64,000 nt of DNA from Mycobacterium shigaense (GCF_002356315.1 NZ_AP018164.1:4650001-4714000); one strand, 5' to 3'; shown: positions 50,877-59,103, counted from the first letter of the stretch. Notes: a model not told the origin generated them from the sequence alone. Numbers and translations are program-made.

Positions 50877-51281
50877 ATGGCGTCGATCTTCACCAAGATC
50901 ATCAACCGTGAACTACCCGGCCGCTTCGTGTACGAGGACGACGACGTCGTCGCGTTCCTCACGATCGAACCGATGACGCAGGGCCACACGCTGGTGGTCC
51001 CGCGCGCGGAAATCGATCAGTGGCAGAGCGTCGAGTCGGGCGCGTTCGCGCGCGTGATGGGGGTCAGCCAGTTGATCGGCAGGGCCGTAACCAAGGCGTT
51101 TCGCGCCGAGCGTGCCGGCCTGATCATCGCGGGGCTGGAGGTTCCCCACTTCCACGTCCACGTGTTCCCCACCCGCAGCCTCAGCGACTTCGGCTTCGCC
51201 AACGTCGACCGCAATCCGTCACCGGAATCCCTGGACGCGGCGCAGGCCAAGATCAAGGCAGCGCTCGAGCAATTGGGTTAG
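50877..51281 (+). CDS. HIT-family nucleotide hydrolase (Rv0759c-like)
   Basis: 134 residues. MASIFTKIINRELPGRFVYEDDDVVAFLTIEPMTQGHTLVVPR opens the HIT fold, and PHFHVHVFP is the histidine triad. These proteins hydrolyse nucleoside phosphoramidates and dinucleotides. TATGCT 6 bases upstream supports a leaderless start at 50877. The stop overlaps the convergent phoR stop by 4 bases. The position next to phoPR equals Rv0759c. Confidence 0.93.
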   Translation: MASIFTKIINRELPGRFVYEDDDVVAFLTIEPMTQGHTLVVPRAEIDQWQSVESGAFARVMGVSQLIGRAVTKAFRAERAGLIIAGLEVPHFHVHVFPTRSLSDFGFANVDRNPSPESLDAAQAKIKAALEQLG

Positions 51282-52708
51282 CCCACCTGGGCGGGCACTT
51301 CGCTGATCCGCGGCAGCGTGACCCGGAAGCAACAGCCCTCGCCCGGCGCGGTTTTGACGCTGACAGCACCACCGTGCGCGTGCACCAGCGAGTCGACGAT
51401 GGACAGTCCCAGTCCGGTGCCACCGCTGGCCCGGGCGCGCGACGAGTCGGTGCGATAGAACCGCTCGAAGATCCGCGACGCATCCTGCTGGGTCATGCCG
51501 GGCCCGCGGTCGGCCACCTCGATCACCGCGTCGTCGCCCTCGGTGCCGACCCGAACGATGACGTCGGCGCTGGTCGGGGTGTGCTGCAGCGCGTTGGCCA
51601 CCAGGTTGCTGAGCACCTGGCGGATCCGCGGCTCGTCGCCCAGCACCTCCGGGGTGCCGGGGCCGTCGAGGACTTCCATGTAGACCCTGCGCTGGGGATC
51701 GATGGCCTGCGCGTCGTGCACGGCGTCGCTGGCCAGCGCGAGCAGGTCCACCCGATGGTGTTCCAGCGGCCGCTGCACATCCAGCCGTGCCAGCAGCAGC
51801 AGATCGTCGACGAGCAGGCCCATCCGGCTGGCTTCGCTTTCGATCCGCGAGAGCAGCATCGCGACATCGCGCGCGGCGCCCTGGCGATACAGCTCGGCGA
51901 AGCCGCGAATAGTGGTCAGCGGCGTGCGCAACTCGTGGCTCGCGTCGGTGATGAACCGCCGCATGCGCTCCTCGGAGCCGCGGGCCTTTTCGGCCGAGGA
52001 CTCCGAGGACGCCATCGCTCGCTGGATCTGCGTGAGCATTCCGTTGAGCGCCAACGAAAGTCGGCCCACCTCAGTGCGGGGATCGCGCTCGGGGACTCGG
52101 CGATCGAGCTGGCCAGAGGCGATCGCCGCGGCGGTCTGCTCGACCTCGGCCAGCGGCCTGAGGCTGCGCTGCACCACCGCGAAGCCGGCGAGGCCGACCA
52201 CGACCAGCACCGCCACCCCGATGCCGACCTGCAGCCACACCAGCGAGCGCACGGTGTGCTCCAGATCAGACAGGTCGATCGCCACTGTGATCAGGCCGTG
52301 CGGGCCGCGTACCGACACCGCGCGCCACTGGATCTCGGACCCGTTGACCGACGGCAGCGTCACGGGGTTGGGGCCCACGTCGTTGTCGGCGGGCAGCGCG
52401 GGTTCGGCATTGCGGTCGTTGATGGCGGTGAACGGAGTGCCATCGATGCCGATGCCTCGCACGTAGAACTTCGAGGGCGGACGCCCGGGATCGGGACCCT
52501 CGTACGGCGGCGGGGATTGCTTCCGGGGAGCCTGCGCCCAGCTCTTGGACGCATCGAGCAGCGTCTGGTCGATGCGGCTGATCAGGCTGTGCCGCAGGAT
52601 CGAGGTGACCATGACGCCCGAGGCAGCCAGGCCGCACGCCACCAGAACCAGGGTCGCGGCGACCAAACCCACCCGCAGTGGCAGTCCTCGTCGGGGCTGA
52701 TTCGGCAT
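51278..52708 (-). CDS. phoR: sensor histidine kinase PhoR
   Basis: 476 residues. TM1 is VGLVAATLVLVACGLAASGVMV near the N terminus, followed by a periplasmic loop of about 130 residues. TM2 is VWLQVGIGVAVLVVVGLAGFAVV, then a HAMP linker. HisKA with phospho-acceptor His in ASHELRTPLTTIRGFAEL; HATPase_c with NLVANALQHT (N box), DRGPGM (G1) and GGTGLGLSIVDSLVHAH (G2). Phosphorylates PhoP and senses acid or envelope conditions in M. tuberculosis. It starts 31 bases after the phoP stop on the same strand, so the pair is one transcript. Confidence 0.96.
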   Translation of the reverse strand: MPNQPRRGLPLRVGLVAATLVLVACGLAASGVMVTSILRHSLISRIDQTLLDASKSWAQAPRKQSPPPYEGPDPGRPPSKFYVRGIGIDGTPFTAINDRNAEPALPADNDVGPNPVTLPSVNGSEIQWRAVSVRGPHGLITVAIDLSDLEHTVRSLVWLQVGIGVAVLVVVGLAGFAVVQRSLRPLAEVEQTAAAIASGQLDRRVPERDPRTEVGRLSLALNGMLTQIQRAMASSESSAEKARGSEERMRRFITDASHELRTPLTTIRGFAELYRQGAARDVAMLLSRIESEASRMGLLVDDLLLLARLDVQRPLEHHRVDLLALASDAVHDAQAIDPQRRVYMEVLDGPGTPEVLGDEPRIRQVLSNLVANALQHTPTSADVIVRVGTEGDDAVIEVADRGPGMTQQDASRIFERFYRTDSSRARASGGTGLGLSIVDSLVHAHGGAVSVKTAPGEGCCFRVTLPRISEVPAQVG

Positions 52709-52739
52709 CCTTCTATCTTCGCTCTAGGTCTGCGCGGTC

Positions 52740-53459
52740 TTAGCGCGGCTCCCGCAACACATAACCCACGCCTCGCAGGGTGTGCAGTAGCCGCTTCTCG
52801 CCGGTGTCGATCTTGCGGCGCAGATACGACACGTAGGACTCGACGACGTTCACATCGCCGCCGAAGTCGTAGCGCCAGACGTGGTCGAGGATCTTCGGCT
52901 TGCTCAACACCGTGCCCGCGTTGATGACGAAGTAACGCAGCAAGGTGAATTCGGTGGGAGACAACGACACCGGCTCGCCGGCCTTCCACACTTCGTGGGT
53001 TTCTTCGTCGAGTTCGATGTCGGCGAACGTCAGGCGGGCGTTGCGCGGTTCGGCACCGCCCTTGCCGGCGCGGCGCAGGATGACCCGCAGCCGGGCGACG
53101 ACCTCCTCCAGGCTGAACGGCTTCGTCACGTAGTCGTCGCCGCCGAGGGTGAGGCCTGCGATCTTGTCCTGCAGGGAGTCGCGGGCGGTCAGGAACAACG
53201 CCGGGGCGTCGATGCCGTCGGCCCGCAGCCGCCGCAGCACCCCGAAGCCGTCCATGCCGGGCATCATGACGTCCAGGATCACCGCGTCGGGCCGGGCCTC
53301 CCGGGCCCGGTCGAGGGCTTGCGCACCGTTGGTGGCCGTCGCTACCTCGAACCCCTGGAACTTGAGACTCACCGAAAGCAGTTCGACGATGTTGGCCTCG
53401 TCGTCGACCACGAGAACGCGTGCTTCGGGCTGGTTTTCGGTTGGGATAGCCGCCGTCAT
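52740..53459 (-). CDS. phoP: response regulator PhoP
   Basis: 239 residues from ATG 53459 (AAGGAAGG upstream). Receiver domain: ARVLVVDDEANIVELL (acidic pocket), AVILDVMMPGMDG (phospho-acceptor Asp), DDYVTKPFS (Lys). DNA-binding winged helix of the OmpR class: LSPTEFTLLRYFVINAGTVLSKPKILDHVW, VVESYVSYLRRKID, LHTLRGVGYVLREP. Nearly identical to M. tuberculosis PhoP, which controls virulence lipids and acid response. Upstream are three 7-base PhoP-like repeats at 11-base spacing, consistent with autoregulation. The open frame extends much further but is noise. Confidence 0.97.
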   Translation of the reverse strand: MTAAIPTENQPEARVLVVDDEANIVELLSVSLKFQGFEVATATNGAQALDRAREARPDAVILDVMMPGMDGFGVLRRLRADGIDAPALFLTARDSLQDKIAGLTLGGDDYVTKPFSLEEVVARLRVILRRAGKGGAEPRNARLTFADIELDEETHEVWKAGEPVSLSPTEFTLLRYFVINAGTVLSKPKILDHVWRYDFGGDVNVVESYVSYLRRKIDTGEKRLLHTLRGVGYVLREPR

Positions 53460-53492
53460 GTCGCCCCTTCCTTGAACGTTGCCTCCACGAGG

Positions 53493-53521
53493 ATTGTGTA
53501 GTTGCTGTGAGGCAGTTGTAA
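53493..53521 (-). promoter_or_regulatory. PhoP-box-like triple direct repeat
   Basis: On the minus strand TTACAAC (53515-53521), TCACAGC (53504-53510) and ACACAAT (53493-53499) lie at exact 11-base spacing. The known PhoP site is two TCACAGC-like repeats 11 bases apart. The centre copy is perfect; the outer ones match 5 and about 4 of 7. Confidence 0.6.
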
Positions 53522-53597
53522 ACCGTCTGCAAGTATTCTGCCAGAAACCATTGTGTCCGCTATGATCCGCCTGGGTTTCGCGGCGGCGCGTCGTGCA

Positions 53598-53603
53598 TAA
53601 ACT
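53598..53603 (+). promoter_or_regulatory. -10 hexamer TAAACT, leaderless repeat-protein gene
   Basis: TAAACT ends 7 bases before ATG 53611, which favours this ATG over GTG 53593. Confidence 0.5.
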
Positions 53604-53610
53604 CGGGACT

Positions 53611-54333
53611 ATGAATCTCGCCAAAAGCGTGATGGCAGCTGCGACCGCCCCGGCGCGCGTCGGGCTGGCCGCCGCGGAGGCGAGCCTTAACCTCGCCGGC
53701 GCGGCGGTCGGGGTGGCGAAGAGGTCGTTGGGCGACGCCTCAGACGCCGGGACGAACGCCGTAACCTCCATGCTGGGCATCGACGACGCGATCGTGCGCG
53801 CCAATCGGATCGCCCGGCTACTCGACGACGATGCGCCGCTTGGGCGCGCCGTGGCGCCCGACGGTCCGATCGACCGCCTGTTGCGGCCCGGCGGGGTTGT
53901 CGACCTGCTGACCTCGGAGGGCGGGCTGCTCGACCGGCTCACCGCCGAGGGCGGCGGCCTGCATCGCGCGCTGCAGCCCGGGGGGTTGGCCGATCAGCTG
54001 CTGGCCGAGCAGGGGTTGATCGACCGGGTGTTGTCCGAGGACGGCCTGGCCGAGCGGCTGCTCGCCGAGGGCGGGCTGATCGACAAGCTGACCGCCAAGC
54101 ACGGCCCGCTGGATCAGCTCGCCGACGTCGCCGACACCCTGGCCCGGCTGACACCGGGGATGGAAGCGCTGGAGCCGGCCATCGCCACCCTGCAGGACGC
54201 GGTGATGGCGCTGACGCTGGTGGTCAACCCGCTGAGCAACATCGCCGACCGTATCCCGCTGCCCGGCCGCCGCCGCTCGCCGTCCCGGTCGCGGCCGGTG
54301 CCGTCGCAGCGCATCATCGAAAGCGACGAGTAA
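53611..54333 (+). CDS. short-repeat protein divergent from phoP (Rv0756c-like)
   Basis: 240 residues. The N-terminal part is helix-rich (MNLAKSVMAAATAPARVGLAAAEASLNLAGAAVGVAKRSL). Residues about 85-170 are a run of roughly ten-residue units with the pattern G-G-L-(L/I)-D-R-L-(T/L)-A-E, for example GGLLDRLTAEG, GLIDRVLSEDG, GLAERLLAEGG, GLIDKLTAKHG. The C terminus is basic with RRRSPSRSRPVPSQR. No enzymatic motif. It likely forms an extended helical or solenoid rod; function unknown. Divergent from phoP with about 150 bases between starts. Confidence 0.78.
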   Translation: MNLAKSVMAAATAPARVGLAAAEASLNLAGAAVGVAKRSLGDASDAGTNAVTSMLGIDDAIVRANRIARLLDDDAPLGRAVAPDGPIDRLLRPGGVVDLLTSEGGLLDRLTAEGGGLHRALQPGGLADQLLAEQGLIDRVLSEDGLAERLLAEGGLIDKLTAKHGPLDQLADVADTLARLTPGMEALEPAIATLQDAVMALTLVVNPLSNIADRIPLPGRRRSPSRSRPVPSQRIIESDE

Positions 54334-54361
54334 CCGGATAGGCTGGCACCCGATTTAGCAC

Positions 54362-54433
54362 GCCTCCTTAGCTCAGTGGTAGAGCACTCGCCTTGTAAGC
54401 GAGCGGTCGTCAGTTCAATCCTGACAGGGGGCT
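54362..54433 (+). tRNA. tRNA-Thr (anticodon TGT)
   Basis: Folds as a cloverleaf: acceptor GCCTCCT (54362-54368) with AGGGGGC (54426-54432), D-arm GCTC...GAGC, anticodon stem CTCGC/GCGAG with loop CTTGTAA (anticodon TGT at 54394-54396), and T-arm with GTTCAATC. CCA is not encoded. A tyrosine integrase remnant abuts its 3' end, so this is an integration site. Confidence 0.95.
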
Positions 54434-55085
54434 CACATTTTCCGTCCCCGTCGGTGCTGGTAGAGGCGTTCTCGCCATCGAACAATCGTGCGGCTGCGAC
54501 GTTCTTGCCCACAGTTTGCCCACACTCTCTGCAACAGATGAGAGATCTGAGTCGAACAAATCGGCGTATACGTCGAGGGTCATCGCGGTGCTGGCGTGAC
54601 CCAACATCCGTTGCACCACCTTCGGATTCGCCCCGGCGCTGATCGCGAGCGACGCCGCCGTGTGCCGCAGGGCGTAAGCCGTGACGCGGGGAAACGTGGG
54701 ATCGGCCTTGCGGCACCGCGCGACCGCGCCGGATAGCCAGGAGTCCTTTGACGCGGGCGGCCCCATGTAGCGGCCGGAAGACGTCGGCCAGAACAGATCG
54801 TCGCGGCCCTTTCCCCGGGCGACCTCCCCGAGTGCTTCGATTACGAACTCAGGCAAGACCACAGCCCGGTTCTCATTCGACTTCAGGGTTCCGACGACGA
54901 TCTCCTTGCCTTCGGCTACGCGTTGCTCTCCATCGCGGAAAGTCTGGCGTCGGGTCAGCCTTCTCGCTCGAAGCAGTCTGGTGAACTCCGTTGCGCGAAC
55001 GAGCAATGTGCCATGTATCGAGAGCCCGGGCCGCAGGTTCCTGGGGGCGACCACGACATACTCACACTGGCCGAGGTGGCCATTT
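54410..55085 (-). pseudogene. tyrosine integrase, C-terminal part only
   Basis: C-terminal half of a mycobacteriophage/island-type tyrosine recombinase: GTLKSNENRAVVLPEFVIEALGEVARGKGRDDLFWPTSSGRYMGPP, then TAYALRHTAASLAISAGANPKVVQRMLGHASTAMTLDVYADLF. Visible catalytic residues are the Arg and His of ALRHT, His of LGHAS and the nucleophile Tyr of DVYADL; the first catalytic Arg region is unclear. The N-terminal domains are missing: at 55085 the sequence is cut by an IS left end. The stop codon lies inside the tRNA-Thr T-arm, showing that the 3' end of the tRNA is the attachment site. Upstream of EIVVGTLK the reading frame looks degraded. Confidence 0.82.
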
Positions 55086-55155
55086 GGGTCTGCTGCACGA
55101 ATAGGTGGCACCTGAGATGGCTTGCCCAGCGTGGGCAGGCTGGAAGGATGTCACC

Positions 55156-55464
55156 ATGGCACGGCCCTATCCCCGCGAGTTCCGCGACGACGTGGTGCGC
55201 GTGGCCGGCAACCGCGACGACGGTGTGACGCTTGAGCAGATCGCCGCCGATTTCGGGGTGCATCCGATCACGTTGTCGAAGTGGCTGCGCCAGGCCGATG
55301 TGGACGATGGCTCCAAGCCCGGCAGGGCCACCACCGATTCGGTAGAGCTACGAGAGGCGCGTCGGCGGATCAAGCTGCTCGAGCAGGAGAACGAGGTACT
55401 ACGCCGGGCCGCGGCGTATCTGTCGCAGTCCGACCTGCCGGGAAAAGGCTCTACCCGCTCGTGA
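55156..55464 (+). CDS. IS3-family transposase OrfA
   Basis: 102 residues. MARPYPREFRDDVVRVAGNRDDGVTLEQIAADFGVHPITLSKWLRQA is the helix-turn-helix DNA-binding domain. LREARRRIKLLEQENEVLRRAAAYLSQ is the leucine-zipper coiled coil used to multimerise. In zero frame it ends with GKGSTRS. At 55440-55446 the heptamer GGGAAAA is in phase (G GGA AAA), and the -1 frame continues into OrfB, so the fusion OrfAB is the active transposase and OrfA alone is its regulator. Confidence 0.9.
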   Translation: MARPYPREFRDDVVRVAGNRDDGVTLEQIAADFGVHPITLSKWLRQADVDDGSKPGRATTDSVELREARRRIKLLEQENEVLRRAAAYLSQSDLPGKGSTRS

Positions 55465-56321
55465 AAGAGCTCGCCGCCAACGGGATTCCCGTGGCGGTGA
55501 CGTGCCGGGTCCTCAAGCTCGCCCGCCAGCCCTATTACCGCTGGCTGGCTGATCCGGTCACCGACGCCGAATACGTTGCGGCGCATCGGGCCAACGCCTT
55601 ATTCGACGCCCACCACGATGACCCGGAGTTCGGCTACCGTTTCCTGGTCGAAGAGGCCCGAGATGCCGGCCAACCGATGGCCGAGCGCACCGCGTGGCGG
55701 ATCTGCGCCGACAACGGCTGGTGGAGTGCGTTCGGCAAGCGCAGGCGGGGCAAGAACGGAAAGGTCGGGCTGCCAGTACACGATGATCTGGTCGGCCGAG
55801 ACTTCACCGCTGAGGCACCAAATCAATTGTGGCTGGCGGATATTACTGAACATCGCACCGCCGAAGGCAAACTCTACCTGTGTGCGATCAAGGACGTGTT
55901 CTCCAACCGCATTGTCGGCTACAGCATCGACTCGCGAATGAAATCACGACTGGCCACCCAAGCCCTGGCCAGCGCCATAGCCCGTCGCGGTGACGTCGCC
56001 GGCTGCGTGGTCCACAGCGACCGCGGCAGTCAATTTCGCAGCCGACGATTCGTCCACGCCCTGGGCCGCTGCGACATGGTCGGTTCCATGGGCCGCGTCG
56101 GCGCGGCCGGCGACAACGCCGCCATGGAGAGCTTCTTCAGCCTGTTGCAGAAGAACGTTTTGGACCGCCGCCGCTGGGACACCCGAGAACAGCTCCGCAT
56201 CGCCATCGTCACCTGGATCGAACGCACCTACCACCGGCGACGGCGACAACTCGCTCTCGGCCGGTTGACCCCCGTCGAGTTCGAAGCAATCATGACCACA
56301 CCGGCCAATCAGGCCGCGTGA
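55440..56321 (+). CDS. IS3-family transposase OrfB (frameshift product part)
   Basis: The -1 frame after GGGAAAA reads GKRLYPLVKELAANGIPVAVTCRVLKLARQPYYRWL, the normal OrfB start, then to 56321 without a stop. The rve integrase core has the DDE triad in QLWLADITEHRT (Asp), VVHSDRGSQFRS (Asp) and AAMESFFSLLQKN (Glu), and ends with RRRRQLALGRLTPVEFEAI. All motifs are intact, so the element may still be mobile. The frame is open upstream to 55281 but the protein-like part starts at the slippery site. Confidence 0.9.
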   Translation, partial: GKRLYPLVKELAANGIPVAVTCRVLKLARQPYYRWLADPVTDAEYVAAHRANALFDAHHDDPEFGYRFLVEEARDAGQPMAERTAWRICADNGWWSAFGKRRRGKNGKVGLPVHDDLVGRDFTAEAPNQLWLADITEHRTAEGKLYLCAIKDVFSNRIVGYSIDSRMKSRLATQALASAIARRGDVAGCVVHSDRGSQFRSRRFVHALGRCDMVGSMGRVGAAGDNAAMESFFSLLQKNVLDRRRWDTREQLRIAIVTWIERTYHRRRRQLALGRLTPVEFEAIMTTPANQAA

Positions 56322-56520
56322 CCGAAACTGTCACCTATCGGTGCAGCAGACCCCTCTGACATCACCGGCACAGCCGGTAATTCTGCGTACTTGCGCACAA
56401 TTTCGATAAGCCCAGCGACGTTGCAGAAGACATTCCCCGATGACGCCCTTTCCCTCCCGTCCATTTGACAGTCGTCGGTGGCGGAGTGTCGTTCAGCCTG
56501 AAGCGAACAATGCGATAGGG

Positions 56521-57723
56521 CTACTCAGTCAAACCGCCGCGCGAACCAAGTCGGACAAGGAATCCGCTTGCAATCAACGATCGGACCAATTCGATCTGCT
56601 GCTGGGCGTCTAGGCCGGGTAGGTCGCAAACCCGAAAGGGTTCAACGCTTTTCGACATGAACCGCAAAGCGGCTTCGTGGCCGGCGCCTGCGCCTACCGA
56701 TGAATTCGCGAACTGCAGCGAAACGGCGCCGTCAACACGCCGCACCCGCGCATAGAGCGGCTGGTATTTCCGCACGAGTGTTTGTCCGTCGATTCCGAAG
56801 TGTGAAATCGGGTTGACGGGTGGGCATTTGCCGCGGCGGACCAGATCATCCTCGAATGCGTCGAGTACTTCGGCGATGGCCTTCGGGTCCCCCGCGGCTT
56901 GAAAACCTTCACGCACCAGATCTCCCAGGACGGCAGTTATGTCCGCGTCGTAGAAGTATCCCGGCGGCAGTCGGGCGTTTAAACGATCGTCGCTGAAGCT
57001 GTGCGAATGGAGCGCGCCGATGGCGAGCATAAGCAGGGTGGGCGGCTCGATTGCGACAGTCAGATGCATCGATGGCTCCGAGGTGGTCTCGGCCGCGTGA
57101 TACCTTCCGCGCGGGAGGTAAAGCACGTCGCCGGCGTCCAGGCGCAAGTCTGTAGGCGGTAAGAGGTCTTCGATAGCAACCACTTTGTATTTGTTGCGCT
57201 GGATCTCGCGCGGCGGTACCACGACACGGTCGTACAAATGCCACTCCTTGAATCCCAAGACCTGCAGAACCAACACGTCGTGCGAGTCGTAGTGGGGAGG
57301 GAGTCCCTGGGACGCGGGCGGGGTGATGTAGACATTGACCTTTACGGGAAAATTCAGCTCGACCTCGATCGAGTGCGACAGCGACGCAATCGCGCGCACG
57401 TGGCGCCCCACGCCGTCCAGCACGATCGTGTAGCCGTTGGCAAAGTCGTTGCGAACGCCGTCAACATCGAGGCTGCCGTCGATGAGTCGATAGCAATCGG
57501 GACCCACCTTTACGTCACGTCCCCGGACAAGGCGCACCCCCGACGGCTCGTGGCGATATGATTCCAAAAGCTCTTCAATCGCCGATGAGCCCGGCAAGAG
57601 ACCATCGAAGTAGCCCACGCAGGAACGCCTAACGTGGTGCTGCGTTACTCCCCATATTTCGTCGAGAAATGTTTTCACTGTGAGGGGTTGAAGCAACCAG
57701 GCTAGTGACGGCTCGATGATCAA
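56521..57723 (-). CDS. JmjC/cupin-type oxygenase-like protein (cupin_4)
   Basis: 400 residues. N-terminal FLDEIWGVTQHHVRRS opens as in bacterial ROX/YcfD and mycobacterial cupin_4 proteins. PPHYDSHDVLVLQVLGFKEWHLYD gives the HxD iron ligands (His, Asp) and LYLPRGRYHAAETTSEPSMHLTVAI the distal His. The C-terminal part is a helical and winged segment. Such enzymes hydroxylate ribosomal proteins or modify peptides with Fe(II) and 2-oxoglutarate; the substrate here is unknown. It lies between two IS elements in the island and its codon use looks less GC-biased than the core genes. Start ATG 57723. Confidence 0.78.
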   Translation of the reverse strand: MIIEPSLAWLLQPLTVKTFLDEIWGVTQHHVRRSCVGYFDGLLPGSSAIEELLESYRHEPSGVRLVRGRDVKVGPDCYRLIDGSLDVDGVRNDFANGYTIVLDGVGRHVRAIASLSHSIEVELNFPVKVNVYITPPASQGLPPHYDSHDVLVLQVLGFKEWHLYDRVVVPPREIQRNKYKVVAIEDLLPPTDLRLDAGDVLYLPRGRYHAAETTSEPSMHLTVAIEPPTLLMLAIGALHSHSFSDDRLNARLPPGYFYDADITAVLGDLVREGFQAAGDPKAIAEVLDAFEDDLVRRGKCPPVNPISHFGIDGQTLVRKYQPLYARVRRVDGAVSLQFANSSVGAGAGHEAALRFMSKSVEPFRVCDLPGLDAQQQIELVRSLIASGFLVRLGSRGGLTE

Positions 57724-57935
57724 CCTCCCAACGTCGGAAATGCGGCACTACCAGCATCCCAGTTCGAGGAGCAGTTTGCATGCTCGACAACCTGCGCGGC
57801 TCACCACATATGGGCCGCTCGCTGTAATCACCTACCGTCACGCGTTGCGTTCCTTTGAGGTGAGCCCTTCGTAGTGGTCCAGTCGTTGTAGGACTCTGTT
57901 GCCCGGTCTGCGGGCAGGGAAGAATCGACAACGAC

Positions 57936-58223
57936 ATGGCATCGAATAAGCGCCGGCGGCACACCCCGGATCAGATCATCCGCAAGCTCGCCGAAGGCAA
58001 TAAGGCCCTGGGGGCGGGCCAGGAACTGGCCGAGGTATGCCGACATCTGGAGATCGCAGAGTCGACATGGCATCGCTGGTTGGCCCAGTACGGCGGCATG
58101 AAAGCCAACGAGGCCAAACGGCTCAAGGAACTTGAAGCCGAGAACGCCCGGCTCAAGAAGCTGGTCGCCAACCAGGCCCTCGACATCGACATGCTCAAGG
58201 AGATCTCGGCGGGAAACTTCTAA
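57936..58223 (+). CDS. IS407-group transposase OrfA
   Basis: 95 residues. KRRRHTPDQIIRKLAEGNKALGAGQELAEVCRHLEIAESTWHRWLAQYGG is the helix-turn-helix and MKANEAKRLKELEAENARLKKLVANQALDIDMLKEI the zipper, ending SAGNF as typical of IS407 OrfA. ATG 57936 follows a weak GACAACGAC. The OrfB frame starts at 58220, overlapping the stop by a few bases, as in intact members where a -1 shift joins them. Confidence 0.88.
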   Translation: MASNKRRRHTPDQIIRKLAEGNKALGAGQELAEVCRHLEIAESTWHRWLAQYGGMKANEAKRLKELEAENARLKKLVANQALDIDMLKEISAGNF

Positions 58224-59075
58224 CCCCGAACCGCAAGCGCAGAGCCGTCGCGGCGCTGCGTGAGCGGTTCGGGGTATCTGAGCGCCGTGCGTGCACGGTG
58301 GTGGATCTGTACCGCTCCACGATGCGCCTGCAGCCGCCCCCGATGAGCACCGAGGAGGCCCAATTGCGGGTTTGGCTGCGCCGGTTCGCCATCGATCGGC
58401 CGCGCTGGGGCTGGAGACGCGCGGCCACGACGGCGCGCCGCGCCGGGCTGGAGGGTCAACAACAAGCGCATCCGCCGGTTGTGGCGCGAGGAGGGCCTGC
58501 GGGTCCCGCAGCGCCGCCGTAAGAAGCGGCTCACCGGCATCGGCGTTGCCGTGGGTGCGATGTCACCGATTCGCCCGAATGTTATCTGGGCGATGGATTT
58601 TCAGTTTGACACCACCGCCGACGGCCGCACCATCAAGATGCTCAACGTCATCGACGAGTTCACCCGCGAAGCCCTTGCTATCAAGGTTGCACGCTCAATC
58701 GACGCCGACGGTGTCGTCGCTGTGCTGGATCGCTTGTCCCTGACCCGCGGGGTGCCGCACTATGTGCGCTTCGACAACGGACCCGAATTCGTTGCACGCG
58801 CCGTGGCCGATTGGTGCCGATTCAATAGTGCTGGTTCGCTTTTCATCGATCCGGGCTCGCCCTGGCAGAACGCCTGGATAGAATCGTTCAACGGTCGACT
58901 CCGTGACGAACTGCTCAACTCGTGGCGCTTCGACTCGCTGCTCGAAGCCCGCGTGATCATCGAAGACTGGCGCCGCGACTACAACGCTCACCGGCCTCAC
59001 TCCGCCCACGGCGAACTCACGCCCGCAGAGTTCGCTTCACAGTGGATCACGATCCGCCAATCCCAAGCCGTATAG
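58220..59075 (+). pseudogene. IS407-group transposase OrfB, frameshifted
   Basis: The N-terminal part is in one frame (TPNRKRRAVAALRERFGVSERRACTVVDLYRST, then RPRWGWRRAATTARRAG), and after an extra G in the run at 58445-58447 it continues in another (WRVNNKRIRRLWREEGLRVPQRRRKKRL). The DDE core is present: VIWAMDFQFD, VRFDNGPEF, WIESFNGRLRDELL. HRPHSAHGELTPAEFASQW ends it. A single repair would restore the protein, so the inactivation looks recent. Confidence 0.85.
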
Positions 59076-59103
59076 CGCCTGATCGTCCAGCGGTTCCTCG
59101 TAT

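Larger units (their letters stand above)
55086..56353 (+). mobile_element. IS3-family insertion sequence, apparently complete
   Basis: About 1268 bases. Terminal inverted repeats: the left end begins GGGTCTGCTGCAC (55086-55098) and the right end is its complement GTGCAGCAGACCC (56341-56353); 22 of 25 outer positions match. Two overlapping frames encode a helix-turn-helix OrfA and a DDE OrfB joined by a -1 frameshift site. No flanking direct repeat is seen, so one flank may have been deleted after insertion. It sits in the integrase. Confidence 0.88.
57900..59090 (+). mobile_element. IS3-family (IS407 group) element, degenerate; ends not resolved
   Basis: OrfA at 57936 and OrfB to 59075 are arranged as in the IS407 group, but OrfB carries a one-base insertion near 58445. 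No convincing terminal inverted repeats were found; the given ends are approximate. A second 3' fragment of the same IS type lies at 61148-61247. Confidence 0.7.

Noticed and set aside
53818..54102. Antisense repeat protein opposite 53611
   Set aside because: It is the reverse reading of the periodic coding repeat; the forward frame has promoter, start and full length.
54410..55111. 233-codon integrase frame as a complete gene
   Set aside because: The IS left end starts at 55086 and the residues upstream of EIVVGTLK do not resemble integrase N-terminal domains; only the C-terminal part is real.
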